Shown in pieces: positions 45,175 through 54,113 of a stretch of 64,000 bases of DNA. The stretch covers positions 1,777,501-1,841,500 of the forward strand of contig CP070233.1 in assembly GCA_017355425.1 (NCBI GenBank), read 5' to 3'. The DNA comes from Dolichospermum sp. DET69 (GTDB lineage Bacteria; Cyanobacteriota; Cyanobacteriia; Cyanobacteriales; Nostocaceae). Positions within the stretch are counted from its first letter, which is position 1. Each line of letters starts with the position of its first letter. The notes beneath the pieces were generated by a model, which worked only from the letters and a program-made list of their open reading frames with translations, had not been told where the DNA came from and made no database searches. The position numbers and the translations under genes are program-made.

Positions 45175-46635
45175 TTACTGATGAGTAACATAACGATCTC
45201 GTCCTGTTAGTTTAGCTCGATAAAGGGCTTCATCAGCTTTAGCAATTAGCCATGTTAAAGAACTGCTGCTTTGAGGAATAATAGTCGCAATACCCAAACT
45301 CAGGGTCAGGTATGAACTAATTTTAGAACTTTCGTGAATCAGATTCTTAGTGCGGATAGATGAGAGAATTGTTTCTGCAACATAAACTGCACCAGCAGTA
45401 TCTGTATTTGGTAAAACTAAAGCAAATTCTTCACCACCATAACGGGCTGCTAAATCTCCAGGACGTTGGGCCGCTTGTTGGAGAATTTTAGCAACCTCCT
45501 TCAAACAGTCATCTCCCGATTGATGTCCATAAGTATCATTATAATTTTTGAAAAAATCCATATCACAAAGAATTAAAGATAAGGGTGCTTGTTCTCTTTG
45601 TAAACGCTGCCATTCTCGCTCTAAAACTTCGTCAAAGGAGCGACGGTTAGGAATTTGAGTTAGACTATCTATACTTGCCAGTTGTTGTAATTTCTGGTTA
45701 GCTGCTTCTAATTGTTGATATAGTTCTGCTTGCTTAATAGCCATGACTAATGGATTTGTTAGTTGTGTCAATAAATTAATATCCGACTTAGCCCATTTGC
45801 GTGGGTTAGAACATTCATAAACTACTAATAATCCCCAAATACTGTTTTCCTGTTCAATAGGTACAACTAAATTTGCTTTAGCTTGTAATTCAGTCAGTAA
45901 ATCCATGTAACATGAAGAAATCCCAGCAGAATCAATATCTTCGATTATATAAACATTCTTTTGCCGATATTTGTCACCACATTGTTCAAATTTATCAAAA
46001 AAGTAAGTATCTTTAAATATTCTCCCTAACATAGAATCCCATTCAGGGGATACAGACTCAACTATTATATATCCACTGCCATCTGGTTGAAACCGATAGA
46101 CAATAACACGATCAGTTTTTAATAATTTACGGACTTCTATAACGGTTGTACTCAGAATCATTTCTAAGTTTAAAGATGTGCGAATTTTATGGGTAATTTT
46201 AGCGATTAACTGCTCTTGTTTAATTTTATCCTGTAATTCTTTCATAGTCCAGTGCATTTGTAGCAAGCGCCGCACTCGTTGTTTTAAAACTCCCCAATGA
46301 ATAGGTTTAGTAATATAGTCAACAGCACCAACAGCAAATGCTTCATCTACGGAATCTTGATCATCTAGTCCTGTAATCATCAAGATAGAGATGTTAGGAT
46401 CAAGTGCGTGTAACTGAGCGCAGCAAGTAAAACCATCCATTACTGGCATCATGGCATCCAGCAGCACAATATCTGGGCGTGGATTCAGGCAAATATCGAC
46501 AGCAATTTTACCATTACTTGCTACGATCACTTCATATCCCTCTTTTTCCATAGCATAGCGTAGTTGCATCTGTATAACTAAGTCATCATCTACAACTAAT
46601 ACTAATGTATGATTTGTGTGAATAGAGGGAGTCAC
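45175..46635 (-). CDS. Response regulator with GAF and GGDEF (diguanylate cyclase) domains
   Basis: The product is 486 aa. It has an N-terminal receiver (LVLVVDDDLVIQMQLRYAME, phospho-acceptor Asp in DIVLLDAMMPVMDGF, TGLDDQDSVDEAFAVGAVDYITKPI), a short coil, a phytochrome-like GAF domain (about 150-315; VIVYRFQPDGSGYIIVESVSPEW, NLVVPIEQENSIWGLLVVYECS) and a GGDEF domain (DSLTQIPNRRSFDEVLEREW, RYGGEEFALVLPNTD). The active-site sequence GGEEF is compatible with c-di-GMP synthesis. The GAF lacks the usual bilin-binding Cys-His pair as far as I can see. It is co-oriented with the downstream HPt gene. Confidence 0.92.
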   Translation of the reverse strand: MTPSIHTNHTLVLVVDDDLVIQMQLRYAMEKEGYEVIVASNGKIAVDICLNPRPDIVLLDAMMPVMDGFTCCAQLHALDPNISILMITGLDDQDSVDEAFAVGAVDYITKPIHWGVLKQRVRRLLQMHWTMKELQDKIKQEQLIAKITHKIRTSLNLEMILSTTVIEVRKLLKTDRVIVYRFQPDGSGYIIVESVSPEWDSMLGRIFKDTYFFDKFEQCGDKYRQKNVYIIEDIDSAGISSCYMDLLTELQAKANLVVPIEQENSIWGLLVVYECSNPRKWAKSDINLLTQLTNPLVMAIKQAELYQQLEAANQKLQQLASIDSLTQIPNRRSFDEVLEREWQRLQREQAPLSLILCDMDFFKNYNDTYGHQSGDDCLKEVAKILQQAAQRPGDLAARYGGEEFALVLPNTDTAGAVYVAETILSSIRTKNLIHESSKISSYLTLSLGIATIIPQSSSSLTWLIAKADEALYRAKLTGRDRYVTHQ

Positions 46636-46722
46636 TACTTATTATTTACTTACTGAACTTGAACTGAGATTACACACGATCTAGACACTCATTATACTTG
46701 TGACGGTTGATTTTGAACTAAC

Positions 46723-47166
46723 TTAATTATTTTTTACATTCAATGCATATTCTTTAAACCGTTCCAAATCCGCTTGAATTGTAGACTCTACTACCTTTCC
46801 TAAAAATAAATTATCCATGAGTTTACCAATCAAGCCAGGAATAGCATAGGAAACTGTCATTTTCACAATACTATTATTCGGGCGATCATAAAAACGAATG
46901 GCACCTTGATTTGGTAACCCATCAACCGATTCCCATTGAATAATTTGATTGGGAATTATTTTAGTAATTCGGGATTTCCACGTAAAGTCCAAGCCTCCTG
47001 TACTCAGTTTCCACAGGGAAATTTCCGGGTTATCTTCAGAAATTTTGACTGAATCAATCCATTTCATCCATTTAGGCATTTGCTCTAAATCAGACCACAA
47101 TCCCCATACTAATTCTATAGGAACTTCCACTTCTACCTGTACGCTATGTTCTAACCAGTCAGTCAT
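46723..47166 (-). CDS. SRPBCC / START-like (cyclase/dehydrase) protein
   Basis: The product is 147 aa. It has the pattern of the polyketide cyclase/COQ10 SRPBCC fold: HSVQVEVEVPIELVWGLWSDLEQMPKWMKWIDSVK, WKSRITKIIPNQIIQWESVDGLPNQGAIRFYD and VKMTVSYAIPGLIGKLMDNLF. Such proteins bind a hydrophobic ligand in a deep cavity. In cyanobacteria this gene is often beside zeta-carotene desaturase, as here (zds follows 280 bp downstream on the same strand), so a role around carotenoid or quinone metabolism is plausible but unproven. Confidence 0.88.
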   Translation of the reverse strand: MTDWLEHSVQVEVEVPIELVWGLWSDLEQMPKWMKWIDSVKISEDNPEISLWKLSTGGLDFTWKSRITKIIPNQIIQWESVDGLPNQGAIRFYDRPNNSIVKMTVSYAIPGLIGKLMDNLFLGKVVESTIQADLERFKEYALNVKNN

Positions 47167-47169
47167 AGG

Positions 47170-47455
47170 ATTTTAGTTATTAGTTATTAGTTATTAGTCA
47201 TTAGTCATTAGTCATTAGTCATTAGTCATTAGTCGTTAGTCATTAGTCGTTAGTCGTTTTTTACCCATTACCTATTACCTATTCCCTGTCAACTGTCAAC
47301 TGTCAACTGTCAACTGTCAACTGTCAACTGTCAACTGTCAACTGTCAACTGTCATCTGTCATCTGTCATCTGTCAACTGTCATCTGTCATCTGTCAACTG
47401 TCAACTGTCAACTGTCAACTGTCAACTGTCAACTGTCAACTGTCATCTGTCAACT
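47170..47455. repeat. Heptanucleotide tandem arrays (STRR type)
   Basis: The arrays are TAGTTAT/CATTAGT units (47176-47253), then over twenty AACTGTC and CATCTGT units (47290-47455). The array separates the SRPBCC gene from zds and reaches into the last codons of zds (GDS*). Confidence 0.9.
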
Positions 47456-48907
47456 GTCACCTAATTTCTCTAGAATTACTTTAGCTGCACGTTTTCCAGA
47501 TTCCGTTGCTCCTTCCATGCTGTCAATATAATCTTGTTGAGTGTAACTTCCAGCTAGGAAAAAGTTAGGGATAGGTGTTTTTTGATTGGGACGGTACGCA
47601 TCCATTCCTGGTGCTTCTCTGTATAAAGACTGAGCCAATTTGACGACACTGTACCAAGTCATGTTTAAATCTCTTGAGGAAGGAAATAGTTCATATACTT
47701 GCTTAAGCACGTGATGGGCGATCGCTTCATTATTTTGTTTAATAAAAGGATCTCCCGGTGTCAATACCAGTTGCAATAATGAACCCTCCCCAGGGCGATA
47801 ATAATCTGCGGGGCTAGTTAAAGCCAAATCAGCAAAACAGGAAAAATCAGCATCAGCGGTATATAACAAATTATCTATCCCGGCCGCCTGTAGGGGTGGG
47901 GTTTCCCCGCCCTTACCTCGTTTGGCCTCATCTTGTAATTCTGTCACCCAACCATCAAAACGTAGCTGCACTGTAGCGACTGGGACAGCATCCAATTTAT
48001 AAATGTTATCAAATTCTGGCCATTTCCGCCAAGCTTGGGGTAACACTCGTTGAATTCCGGGAACATCACAAGCACAAAGATAAGCGTCAGCAGTGATAAT
48101 TTCTTCTGTATCACCTTGGGCAACTAATATACCAGTAACGTGAGTTTCTGCTTCAGATTCAGTAAACTGAATTTCTCGGACTTGACGACGGGTATATATT
48201 TTTACACCTCTTTCTTCTAGATATTTAACAATAGGTTTGTGTAAATATTCATGGGGTGAACCTTCCAACATTCGCAGAATTGAAGCTTCTGTTCTGACTG
48301 CAAAAAACTGGAAAATTGTCAACATACACCGGGCAGAAATATTGTCGCAATCTATAAATCCCAATGCGTAAGCAATCGGATTCCATAGCCGCTTAATGCT
48401 ACCTTTACTGCCTCCGTGACTGTAGAACCAGTCAGAAAAACTGATTTTATCTAATTTGCGAATAGTTTTCATTGCTCCGTCAAAGTCTACTAAACCCTGA
48501 ACTATCGGGCTAGTACCCAGAGCGATCGCATTTTGGAATTTATCCCGTAATGAAAGTTGGGAAGTAGTGAAAAACGCCTTTAATCCATTAAAAGGCGCAC
48601 CAGTAAAAAAGCGAAAATCTAACGCCCCAGTTTGTCCACCTTTATTAATAAAAGTATGGCTATGTTCCTTCAGGCGTAAATTATCCCCAGCCCCCACCTT
48701 CTGCATTAATGCAAATAGATTATAATAGCAGCCGAAAAAGACGTGCAGCCCCATTTCAATATGGTTGCCGTCACTATCTACCCAACTGCTGACTTTACCA
48801 CCCACAAACGGACGAGACTCGAAAATTTCTACCTCACAGCCCGCATCTACTAAATCTACAGCAGTTGCTAACCCAGCTAACCCCGCACCCACAATTGCAA
48901 CGCGCAT
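47450..48907 (-). CDS. zds: 9,9'-di-cis-zeta-carotene desaturase
   Basis: The enzyme desaturates zeta-carotene to lycopene (plant/cyanobacterial CrtQ type). The product is 485 aa. It has an N-terminal FAD-binding Rossmann fold ([37 protein letters not shown]), the family blocks [44 protein letters not shown] and [23 protein letters not shown], and the C-terminal FAD segment [26 protein letters not shown]. Odd feature: just before AAGIDNLL the protein reads [13 protein letters not shown], encoded by a GGCGGGGAAACCCC palindromic repeat that looks like an in-frame insertion. Membrane-associated; upstream SRPBCC gene on the same strand. Confidence 0.95.
   Translation of the reverse strand: MRVAIVGAGLAGLATAVDLVDAGCEVEIFESRPFVGGKVSSWVDSDGNHIEMGLHVFFGCYYNLFALMQKVGAGDNLRLKEHSHTFINKGGQTGALDFRFFTGAPFNGLKAFFTTSQLSLRDKFQNAIALGTSPIVQGLVDFDGAMKTIRKLDKISFSDWFYSHGGSKGSIKRLWNPIAYALGFIDCDNISARCMLTIFQFFAVRTEASILRMLEGSPHEYLHKPIVKYLEERGVKIYTRRQVREIQFTESEAETHVTGILVAQGDTEEIITADAYLCACDVPGIQRVLPQAWRKWPEFDNIYKLDAVPVATVQLRFDGWVTELQDEAKRGKGGETPPLQAAGIDNLLYTADADFSCFADLALTSPADYYRPGEGSLLQLVLTPGDPFIKQNNEAIAHHVLKQVYELFPSSRDLNMTWYSVVKLAQSLYREAPGMDAYRPNQKTPIPNFFLAGSYTQQDYIDSMEGATESGKRAAKVILEKLGDS
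47889..47914. repeat. GGGGTGGGGTTTCCCCGCCC repeat within zds
   Basis: CTGTAGGGGTGGGGTTTCCC continues with CGCCCTTACC. This is a widespread cyanobacterial intergenic palindrome type. It is in frame and encodes [10 protein letters not shown] in zds. Confidence 0.65.
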
Positions 48908-48960
48908 TCCCTCGTTCCTTGTTCAGTTTCTTTACAAATTGTAACTGAATTGGTGCAGAA

Positions 48961-49150
48961 AGTTGACGGTTGACGGTTGACGGTTGTTAGTTGTCAGTTG
49001 TCAGTTGTCAGTTGTTAGTTGTCAGTTGTCAGTTGTCAGTTGCAAAAGAATATTTCTCTCCCCTGCTCCCTGCCCCCTGCCCCCTGCCCCCTGCCCCCTG
49101 CCCCCTTGCCCCCTGCCCCCTGCTCCCTGCCCCCTGCTTCCCTGCTTCCC
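48961..49150. repeat. Heptanucleotide arrays (GTTGACG, GTTGTCA, CTGCCCC)
   Basis: Three successive arrays of different 7-bp units: GTTGACG x3, AGTTGTC x about 8, and CTGCCCC x about 11. Two open frames (VVSCQLS..., LPPAPCP...) through them are repeat translations, not genes. The array ends 10 bp after the stop of a small RHH gene on the minus strand. Confidence 0.85.
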
Positions 49151-49159
49151 TGCCCTCTA

Positions 49160-49324
49160 TCACCCTCCGGCCACTTCTTCCCCCTGGGGTAAACTTCTGA
49201 TTAGCTCTCGAATTACATCTGTTGCTGGTCTACCTGTCTGTTGACAATATTTTTCTAGTTTCTCTGCTTCTTGTGTGGCTAGATTAACTGTGATACGTTT
49301 AACGGCCCATTTTTTATTTGTCAT
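49160..49324 (-). CDS. Small ribbon-helix-helix (CopG-like) protein
   Basis: The product is 54 aa: MTNKKWAVKRITVNLATQEA, then EKLEKYCQQTGRPATDVIRE and LIRSLPQGEEVAGG. The beta-strand (WAVKRITVNL), helix (EAEKLEKYCQQTG) and helix (PATDVIRELIRSL) order is that of CopG/Arc/MetJ DNA-binding proteins. It could be an antitoxin or a small regulator; no toxin gene is adjacent, and zds follows about 250 bp further on the same strand. The frame is clean and the start ATG lies in AT-rich sequence. Confidence 0.75.
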   Translation of the reverse strand: MTNKKWAVKRITVNLATQEAEKLEKYCQQTGRPATDVIRELIRSLPQGEEVAGG

Positions 49325-49672
49325 TATCATGCACTTTGCTGTATATTAACCTGAGTTAGGGAGTTTGGTGACTCAAAACAAAAATGAGACTTTGAAAGTT
49401 AGTTGGAATTAACAAGGTAACAAAAACACTAATCTTATTTAAAATCTTCAGTTTGTCAACTACTTACCCAAATAAATTTTGCGATAACCTGGCTTGAATA
49501 CTAGGAATTCCTTGTGATTGGAACCTGAGTGTGATTGATTTGACCATCAATGTGTCAATAGGGGACGGGGAATAGGGAAGAAAATAAGATCAGAACACTT
49601 TTACAAAAATCAAATTGGATTTTTATAGATATCCTCTAATTTAATTTATAAATCTTAGGTATATCTATTTCT
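49325..49672. other. Intergenic region between the RHH gene and the 539-aa gene
   Basis: AT-rich; it contains the RHH gene promoter region and the 3' flank of the 539-aa gene. A GGGGACGGGGAATAGGGAAG stretch at 49561-49580 resembles common cyanobacterial spacer repeats. No gene or RNA recognised. Confidence 0.45.
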
Positions 49673-51292
49673 TTAGTCAACTGTTTCCAAGTTTAATTCT
49701 TCCGAGGAAAGTACATGAGCTTCTAATAGAGCCATCATATCTCGTAATTGGGGATTACCACGAGAAGCCCCGGTCAATCCTTTGGCAATAATTAAACCGC
49801 AATAGCCTTTAGTATTTTGACAACGCTGATGCCATTTTTTTTTGGCTTCTATATGAACTGGGTCATTATCTAAAAATTGCCCAAACAAAAATAATTCATG
49901 ATTATGTGTTTGTAATAAACCTAAGTCATAGAGATCATCATCTACCGGATCAGTTACGGTGTGAAAACAGATGGCGTTTAATCCTCCAGCTTCTTCAATA
50001 TTCTCAATAATCCCCTTAGCTTTAGGACGAGAGGTTTGAATGACAATCACAGGTAAACCATCCCCCGCTGGTTTAAATTCCCCCGCTGCTTGGTAGTTAG
50101 GCCCTTGACGCAGGTAATTCAATGTTTCCCACGGCAACACACCTAAACTCATGAAAGCATCTTCTGGAATTAAATCGTCTCTTAAGGCTTCAAATATAGA
50201 ATCATCTTCATCATCTTCATCATCATCTTCCAAATCAAAACCAGCCATTTCTTCTAATTCTGCTGTCAACTCTGGCATGGTAGAAACAGTGACAGTTAAG
50301 GATTTGCGATTTTTGTCGGCTTCTGGTAAGGAAATTCGATAACGTTGACTGAGGGTGAGAAAATCTTCTTCGGATAATTGACGATGGTGGTCACGAAGAA
50401 ACCGCAATAAACTTTCTACAGCGACAAAAGTTAGTAGTGCTTCTTCTTCATACAAAACCGAACGCAACCCTTCTAGGGGGTGAATATTACCGAAGGTAGG
50501 TTGAATTTCTGAAAGTGGCATTTCTGCCAAATTACCCAGATCGTCATCATCTTCGTCATCGTTAACCGCATCAAAGGTGAGAAATAAACAATCCTGTTTG
50601 AGAAAGGCTTCTTCTAAATCCTGATTTATTTCATCTTCATCAGCGAGAACAGCAGCCCGAAAACGTTTCAGGGAATCTTCAGAACGATAAAACAAAATTC
50701 CATACTCAATTCCTAGCATTCCCATGACTGAGGCATAGAGTTTCTCTACATCCCATTGATTGATCTCTATTGATAAAATTTGCTGTTCTTCCAAATATTT
50801 CCAAGGAGTAGATTGCCAGACTTCAAAGGCTTTATCATAGAGAAGTTTGGCGTATTTGGGTGGCAAATCGGGAATTTGGCTATCAATGACTTCTGTAAAA
50901 GAGCGAAAAAGTTCATCAATTATGGGTAATTCCGGTACGTAGTCAATAGCAATATCTAAATCTTGCAATACTCCGCGCAAGTAAAATTGTATTTCCCGAT
51001 CACGGACGACAATTCTTTGTGGTCTACCGGGTTTAGCCGGACTTTGGGGATGTTCTATTGCCTGCATCAGGGTACGGACAATGGCTTCAGGCCCTAGGCT
51101 GGAATCTACCATATCCATGCCTCTAACAATCCCTTCCGAGGCATCTACCCAAAGAATACAATCTCCTTTGGCCTCTGGGTCTGCAAATGGGTTGCGTGGT
51201 GCTGACAATGGACGGCGATCGCCCTCCCATACAGAAGGAATCTGGGTTAATTTCTGCAATCGGCGACTGGTAGAGCGATTAAAACTTGTCAT
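49673..51292 (-). CDS. Large conserved cyanobacterial protein of unknown function (possibly DUF6930 type)
   Basis: The product is 539 aa, soluble and strongly acidic, with an Asp/Glu-rich stretch (DLEDDDEDDEDDS at about residue 380) and another (NDDEDDDDLG at about 245). The N-terminus contains KGDCILWVDASEGIVRGMDMVDSSLGPEAIVRTLMQAIEHPQ and GRPQRIVVRDREIQFYLRGVL, which look like a compact alpha/beta domain. The C-terminal 130 residues (VIVIQTSRPKAKGIIENIEEAGGLNAICF ... HIEAKKKWHQRCQNTKGYCGLIIAKG) look like a second one. I recognise it as widely conserved in cyanobacteria; the function is unknown. It stands alone. Confidence 0.8.
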   Translation of the reverse strand: MTSFNRSTSRRLQKLTQIPSVWEGDRRPLSAPRNPFADPEAKGDCILWVDASEGIVRGMDMVDSSLGPEAIVRTLMQAIEHPQSPAKPGRPQRIVVRDREIQFYLRGVLQDLDIAIDYVPELPIIDELFRSFTEVIDSQIPDLPPKYAKLLYDKAFEVWQSTPWKYLEEQQILSIEINQWDVEKLYASVMGMLGIEYGILFYRSEDSLKRFRAAVLADEDEINQDLEEAFLKQDCLFLTFDAVNDDEDDDDLGNLAEMPLSEIQPTFGNIHPLEGLRSVLYEEEALLTFVAVESLLRFLRDHHRQLSEEDFLTLSQRYRISLPEADKNRKSLTVTVSTMPELTAELEEMAGFDLEDDDEDDEDDSIFEALRDDLIPEDAFMSLGVLPWETLNYLRQGPNYQAAGEFKPAGDGLPVIVIQTSRPKAKGIIENIEEAGGLNAICFHTVTDPVDDDLYDLGLLQTHNHELFLFGQFLDNDPVHIEAKKKWHQRCQNTKGYCGLIIAKGLTGASRGNPQLRDMMALLEAHVLSSEELNLETVD

Positions 51293-52145
51293 AGAGTAAA
51301 TGAATCAAAACAAAGCGATTGAGAATGAGACTTTTGGGAATGGTTAATCTTTAAACATACCTAATCCCTTGATTCTAGAATAAAAATCTTGGCTTGCTGA
51401 TCAAGTGGCAAGTGATGGACTCAACAGGGATAATTAAACATTATTTTCCTATGTTCCCACATTCCCACCTTCTTATTCTTTTTTCCTGTCCTAATGTCGC
51501 TAAAATAAATATAAAAACATTCATACTCCCTTCCCACTAGAAGAATATAGACTAAGTCAGTAACCCAGCCCTAAAGGGACTGAGCTTGCAAGAGAAATCA
51601 AACAAGCCATACTGACCAGACCACTCGGTAAAACGAGTAGCCGTTATTTGAGTCACGACACCTTGGAATGCGTAGCTAGTTCCCCGCTCTGTCGCTTGTG
51701 ATTAAACAGTTCCAAGGTCACTGGAACAGTGTCGCAAGCTCAAACAAGCTCTTATAACAGGTCTAAGCTAACATCACCCCGCAAGGGAGGCACATCTCGT
51801 GCAAAACATTATGCGTACAGGGTTGTGAAATTTGAAATAGTAACTGTCCTATTGAAAGTGCATTACAAAAGCACACCGAATTAAACAACTCCAAGGCGGT
51901 AATCGGATCAGAATATTGACAGCGATTAAAATCGCTCGTGCCGCTTCCCTCTGGCCCCTAAAGGGACTGAGTTTCCCGCATCCCGTATATTCCTATGAAC
52001 CACGAAGGTGCGAAGGACGCGAAGGAAGAAGGAAGAGAAGGAAGGAAGAAGATATGTAATCTTATACTGGGAAGGGAGTACCAGTCCAGAGGTACGAGAA
52101 TGACCTACGGGGTATTGATAAAACTAGTTTAGGAGTTAAGAATTT
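51293..52145. other. Intergenic region between the 539-aa gene and the Fe-S carrier gene
   Basis: About half is occupied by structured RNA copy B (51555-51990, minus strand). It is followed by AACCACGAAGGTGCGAAGGACGCGAAGG and GAAGAAG units (51997-52052). The last 90 bp before the Fe-S carrier gene contain its promoter region, with AGGAG at 52131-52135 as ribosome binding site. No other gene seen. Confidence 0.6.
51555..51990 (-). ncRNA. Structured RNA element, copy B (HEARO / IscB omega-RNA-like)
   Basis: It reads on the minus strand: GCGGGAAACTCAGTCCCTTT, GCGATTTTAATCGC hairpin, GATTACCGCCTTGGAGTTG, TGTACGCATAATGT, CCTCCCTTGCGGGG hairpin, GCGACACTGTTCCAGTGACC, GACAGAGCGGGGAACTAGCT, GTGTCGTGACTCAAATAACG, ACTCG-loop-CGAGT stem (51623-51638), GGTCTGGTCAG, and the 3' hairpin with ACTGAC. 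Compared with copy C, the ACTCG/CGAGT stem replaces ACCCTGAG/CTCAGGGT and GCGATTTTAATCGC replaces GCGGTTTTAACCGC: compensatory changes that support RNA secondary structure. No nuclease gene adjoins. Confidence 0.55.
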
Positions 52146-52502
52146 ATGACACAAGCAACTCAAACTCAACAACGCGGAATTCTATTATCCGTATCTGCAT
52201 TGCGGCAGGTTAAGTCTCTTCAAGATAAGCAAGGGCAAGATTTATGCTTACGGGTGGGAGTCAGACAAGGTGGTTGTTCGGGAATGTCTTACATGATGGA
52301 TTTTGAGGATGTCAGCAAGATTACCCCTGATGATGAGGTTTTTGATTATGATGGCTTCAAAATTATCAGCGATCGCAAAAGTCTACTTTACCTTTACGGC
52401 TTAATGCTTGATTATAGTGATGCCATGATTGGTGGTGGTTTCCAATTTACTAACCCCAACGCTGCCCAAACCTGCGGTTGCGGTAAATCTTTCGGGGTTT
52501 GA
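52146..52502 (+). CDS. A-type iron-sulfur cluster carrier (IscA/SufA/HesB family)
   Basis: The product is 118 aa. The three conserved cysteines are present: [17 protein letters not shown] (first Cys) and [10 protein letters not shown] near the C-terminus (CxC). Such proteins accept and deliver 4Fe-4S clusters to targets such as photosystem I and nitrogenase partners. The start ATG follows AGGAGT at good spacing. It is monocistronic. The full name (SufA versus IscA) cannot be decided from sequence alone, as no other suf/isc gene is in the window. Confidence 0.93.
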   Translation: MTQATQTQQRGILLSVSALRQVKSLQDKQGQDLCLRVGVRQGGCSGMSYMMDFEDVSKITPDDEVFDYDGFKIISDRKSLLYLYGLMLDYSDAMIGGGFQFTNPNAAQTCGCGKSFGV

Positions 52503-53026
52503 CACTCCTTGTCCTAAAGGCGCGTTAGCGTTAGCGTCTCGAAGAGAGGATTCTTGGTTCAACGAGACCACTTAAACTAGATACCTTGCAGTTTCTAGCT
52601 CAGAGGTGGGACTCTCCCCAAGCGACTTTGGGTATGCCCTACTAAGAGTTGGATTTCTCCAAGTTCTTTTTTGGATTTGAAACATATCGTTTCAAAAAAC
52701 TGTTTATCTAACTCCTCTAAATCTTTTACCTACTGCGAGGTGGAGTCTAGAAAAATACAGTAGAACCGCATAGATTTAATTTTCAAGGTATGGCTAACGC
52801 CACGCTACCGCTATCAGCGTTGTCCCTTTCGGCAACTGGGTTTTTTAAGTGGTTGATTACCCTTCCCACTTACTAAATTCTACCATAAAAGCAAAAGCCG
52901 TGCTTCTAGCACGGCGCTTTAGACCCAGGTTTTTGGTAATATGATCCAATTGTCAGTTATTGGTTGCTAATTACAACTGAATAATTGACAATTGATAATT
53001 GACCACTGACCACTGACTCATAACAA
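52503..53026. other. Intergenic region with repeats and a hairpin; no gene recognised
   Basis: It contains GCGTTAGCGTTAGCG and GGCTAACGCCACGCTACCGC short repeats. The middle part has possible stems (AACTCCTCTAAA; GGGACTCTCCCCAAGCGACTTTGGG) and could be a non-coding RNA, but I cannot match it to a known family. A strong hairpin lies at 52894-52920. Before the TPR gene is a CACTGAC heptamer pair. 6S RNA, tmRNA and tRNA were considered and not supported. Confidence 0.4.
52894..52920. terminator. Strong hairpin AAAGCCGTGC-TTCTA-GCACGGCGCTTT
   Basis: A 7-bp GC-rich stem GCCGTGC/GCACGGC extended by AAAG/CTTT arms is the kind of hairpin often found as a terminator or dispersed repeat in cyanobacteria. 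Its strand is uncertain, as it could serve transcripts from either side. Confidence 0.45.
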
Positions 53027-53449
53027 ATGACTAATACTGTTGATTCCCTGTTTGATACAGGTCTAGAACGCTATAAAGCTGGAGAATCTGTACAATCTCT
53101 GATTCCTGTATTTAAAGAGGTATGCGATCGCTCTCCTAAAGCCAGTTCGGCCTGGGTTTGTCTAGCTTGGCTATATCTTCTTGATAACCAAGGGAAATTA
53201 GCTTTTAGTGCCGCTAATAAAGCCGTGAAACTCAATCCCCAAGACCCACAAGGCAGAATTAATCTAGCTTTAGCTATGTTAGAAACCGGTCAAAAAGGTT
53301 TGCGAGAACACATTGACATTGCAAAACAATTGATATTTGTCAATGAAGAATGGCAAGAAGAAGTTAAAAATAGCATTGAAGATGGTTTTACCAGAAAACC
53401 CGATTGGAAAAACTTAGCCAAAGTCAAAAAATGGTTATTTGAAGAATAA
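53027..53449 (+). CDS. Tetratricopeptide repeat protein
   Basis: The product is 140 aa. It contains TPR-like helices: LFDTGLERYKAGESVQSLIPVFKEVCDRSPKASSAWVCLAWLYLLDNQGKLAFSAANKAVKLNPQDPQGRINLALAMLETGQKG, i.e. about two and a half repeats with the W..LA..Y / A...A..LNP pattern. No signal peptide. This small TPR protein is widespread in cyanobacteria; it likely acts as a protein-binding adaptor of unknown partner. The following 83-aa membrane protein gene is 66 bp downstream on the same strand. Confidence 0.85.
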   Translation: MTNTVDSLFDTGLERYKAGESVQSLIPVFKEVCDRSPKASSAWVCLAWLYLLDNQGKLAFSAANKAVKLNPQDPQGRINLALAMLETGQKGLREHIDIAKQLIFVNEEWQEEVKNSIEDGFTRKPDWKNLAKVKKWLFEE

Positions 53450-53515
53450 GGTAATAGGTAATAGGCAAGATTTATTACTAATGACCAATGACTAATGACT
53501 AATAACTAATAACTA

Positions 53516-53767
53516 ATGAAAGACAAATTATTAAACTGGCTCAACTTCGTATTAGTCGCTGATGTTTTTCTAGTAATTTTAGGTTTTGGGTGGCTTGTTG
53601 TAGCTGTGATTGGTGATGCTTCGGGAATCAATTTAGGTTTAGATTTGTGGCACAAACTCTGGATACCAGTATTTAATCCTGCTATTGGTATATTGATGGG
53701 TGGTGCGTTATTCAGCGGTATTATTAGCTGGGTATCTAAGAAGCTGACCAAAAATGAGTTGTCGTAA
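53516..53767 (+). CDS. Small two-helix membrane protein
   Basis: The product is 83 aa. Two hydrophobic helices, FVLVADVFLVILGFGWLVVAVIG and WIPVFNPAIGILMGGALFSGIISWV, are separated by a short loop (DASGINLGLDLWHKL), with a basic KKLTKNELS tail. No motif of known function. Conserved-looking, good codon use, clear ATG. It may be co-transcribed with the upstream TPR gene although a heptamer-like ATGACTAATAACTA tract lies between. The opposite-strand frame in this region is a shadow. Confidence 0.75.
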   Translation: MKDKLLNWLNFVLVADVFLVILGFGWLVVAVIGDASGINLGLDLWHKLWIPVFNPAIGILMGGALFSGIISWVSKKLTKNELS

Positions 53768-53807
53768 ATTTTACTCATTTTTAAATCACTGAATTAATCG
53801 GCTGAAA

Positions 53808-54075
53808 GTAGGGGCAAAGCAAGAGCTTCATAAGTGTCAACTTAACGTAAAACCTACATCCCGTCGGGGAATGATAGGGTAGTGTGGCGTAAGCCATATT
53901 CCCAGTCTAATAGGCAAAGTCATCTAAAGATGACTAAATACTCGAAAATCTTTAGTCTACTTCAGTAGACTTGAGCTATTAGACAGGGAATTGATTCCCT
54001 GTCGGGTGTAGAAGCTAACAGATAAGCCATTTTTAACTTAAGTTGACACCAATGAAGCTCTTGCTAAACCCCTAC
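53808..54075. mobile_element. MITE-like element, family B, copy 1 (intact)
   Basis: The terminal inverted repeats are about 38 bp: GTAGGGGCAAAGCAAGAGCT and on to TCATAAGTGTCAACTTAA, against TTAAGTTGACACCAATGAAG and on to CTCTTGCTAAACCCCTAC inverted. The interior holds hairpins (CATCTAAAGATG, AGTCTACTTCAGTAGACT, GGGAATTGATTCCC). 268 bp, no ORF. The second copy at 58313-58803 has the same architecture but is interrupted by a family-A MITE. Confidence 0.85.
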
Positions 54076-54113
54076 AAGTAATCCACAAAAAATGGAAAGC
54101 CCTGAGATAACAA

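Noticed and set aside
47290-47455. CRISPR-like appearance of the AACTGTC array
   Set aside because: Contiguous 7-bp units without spacers; it is a heptamer tandem array typical of heterocystous cyanobacteria.
48984-49244. Two overlapping frames with VSCQLS and LPPAPCP repeats
   Set aside because: Read-through of 7-bp tandem arrays; frames shift freely because 7 is not a multiple of 3.
52503-53026. Possible 6S RNA, tmRNA or tRNA in the spacer after the Fe-S carrier gene
   Set aside because: No acceptor stem with a TTCGANTC-type T-loop, no tag peptide, and no recognisable 6S central bubble; only scattered stems and a hairpin.
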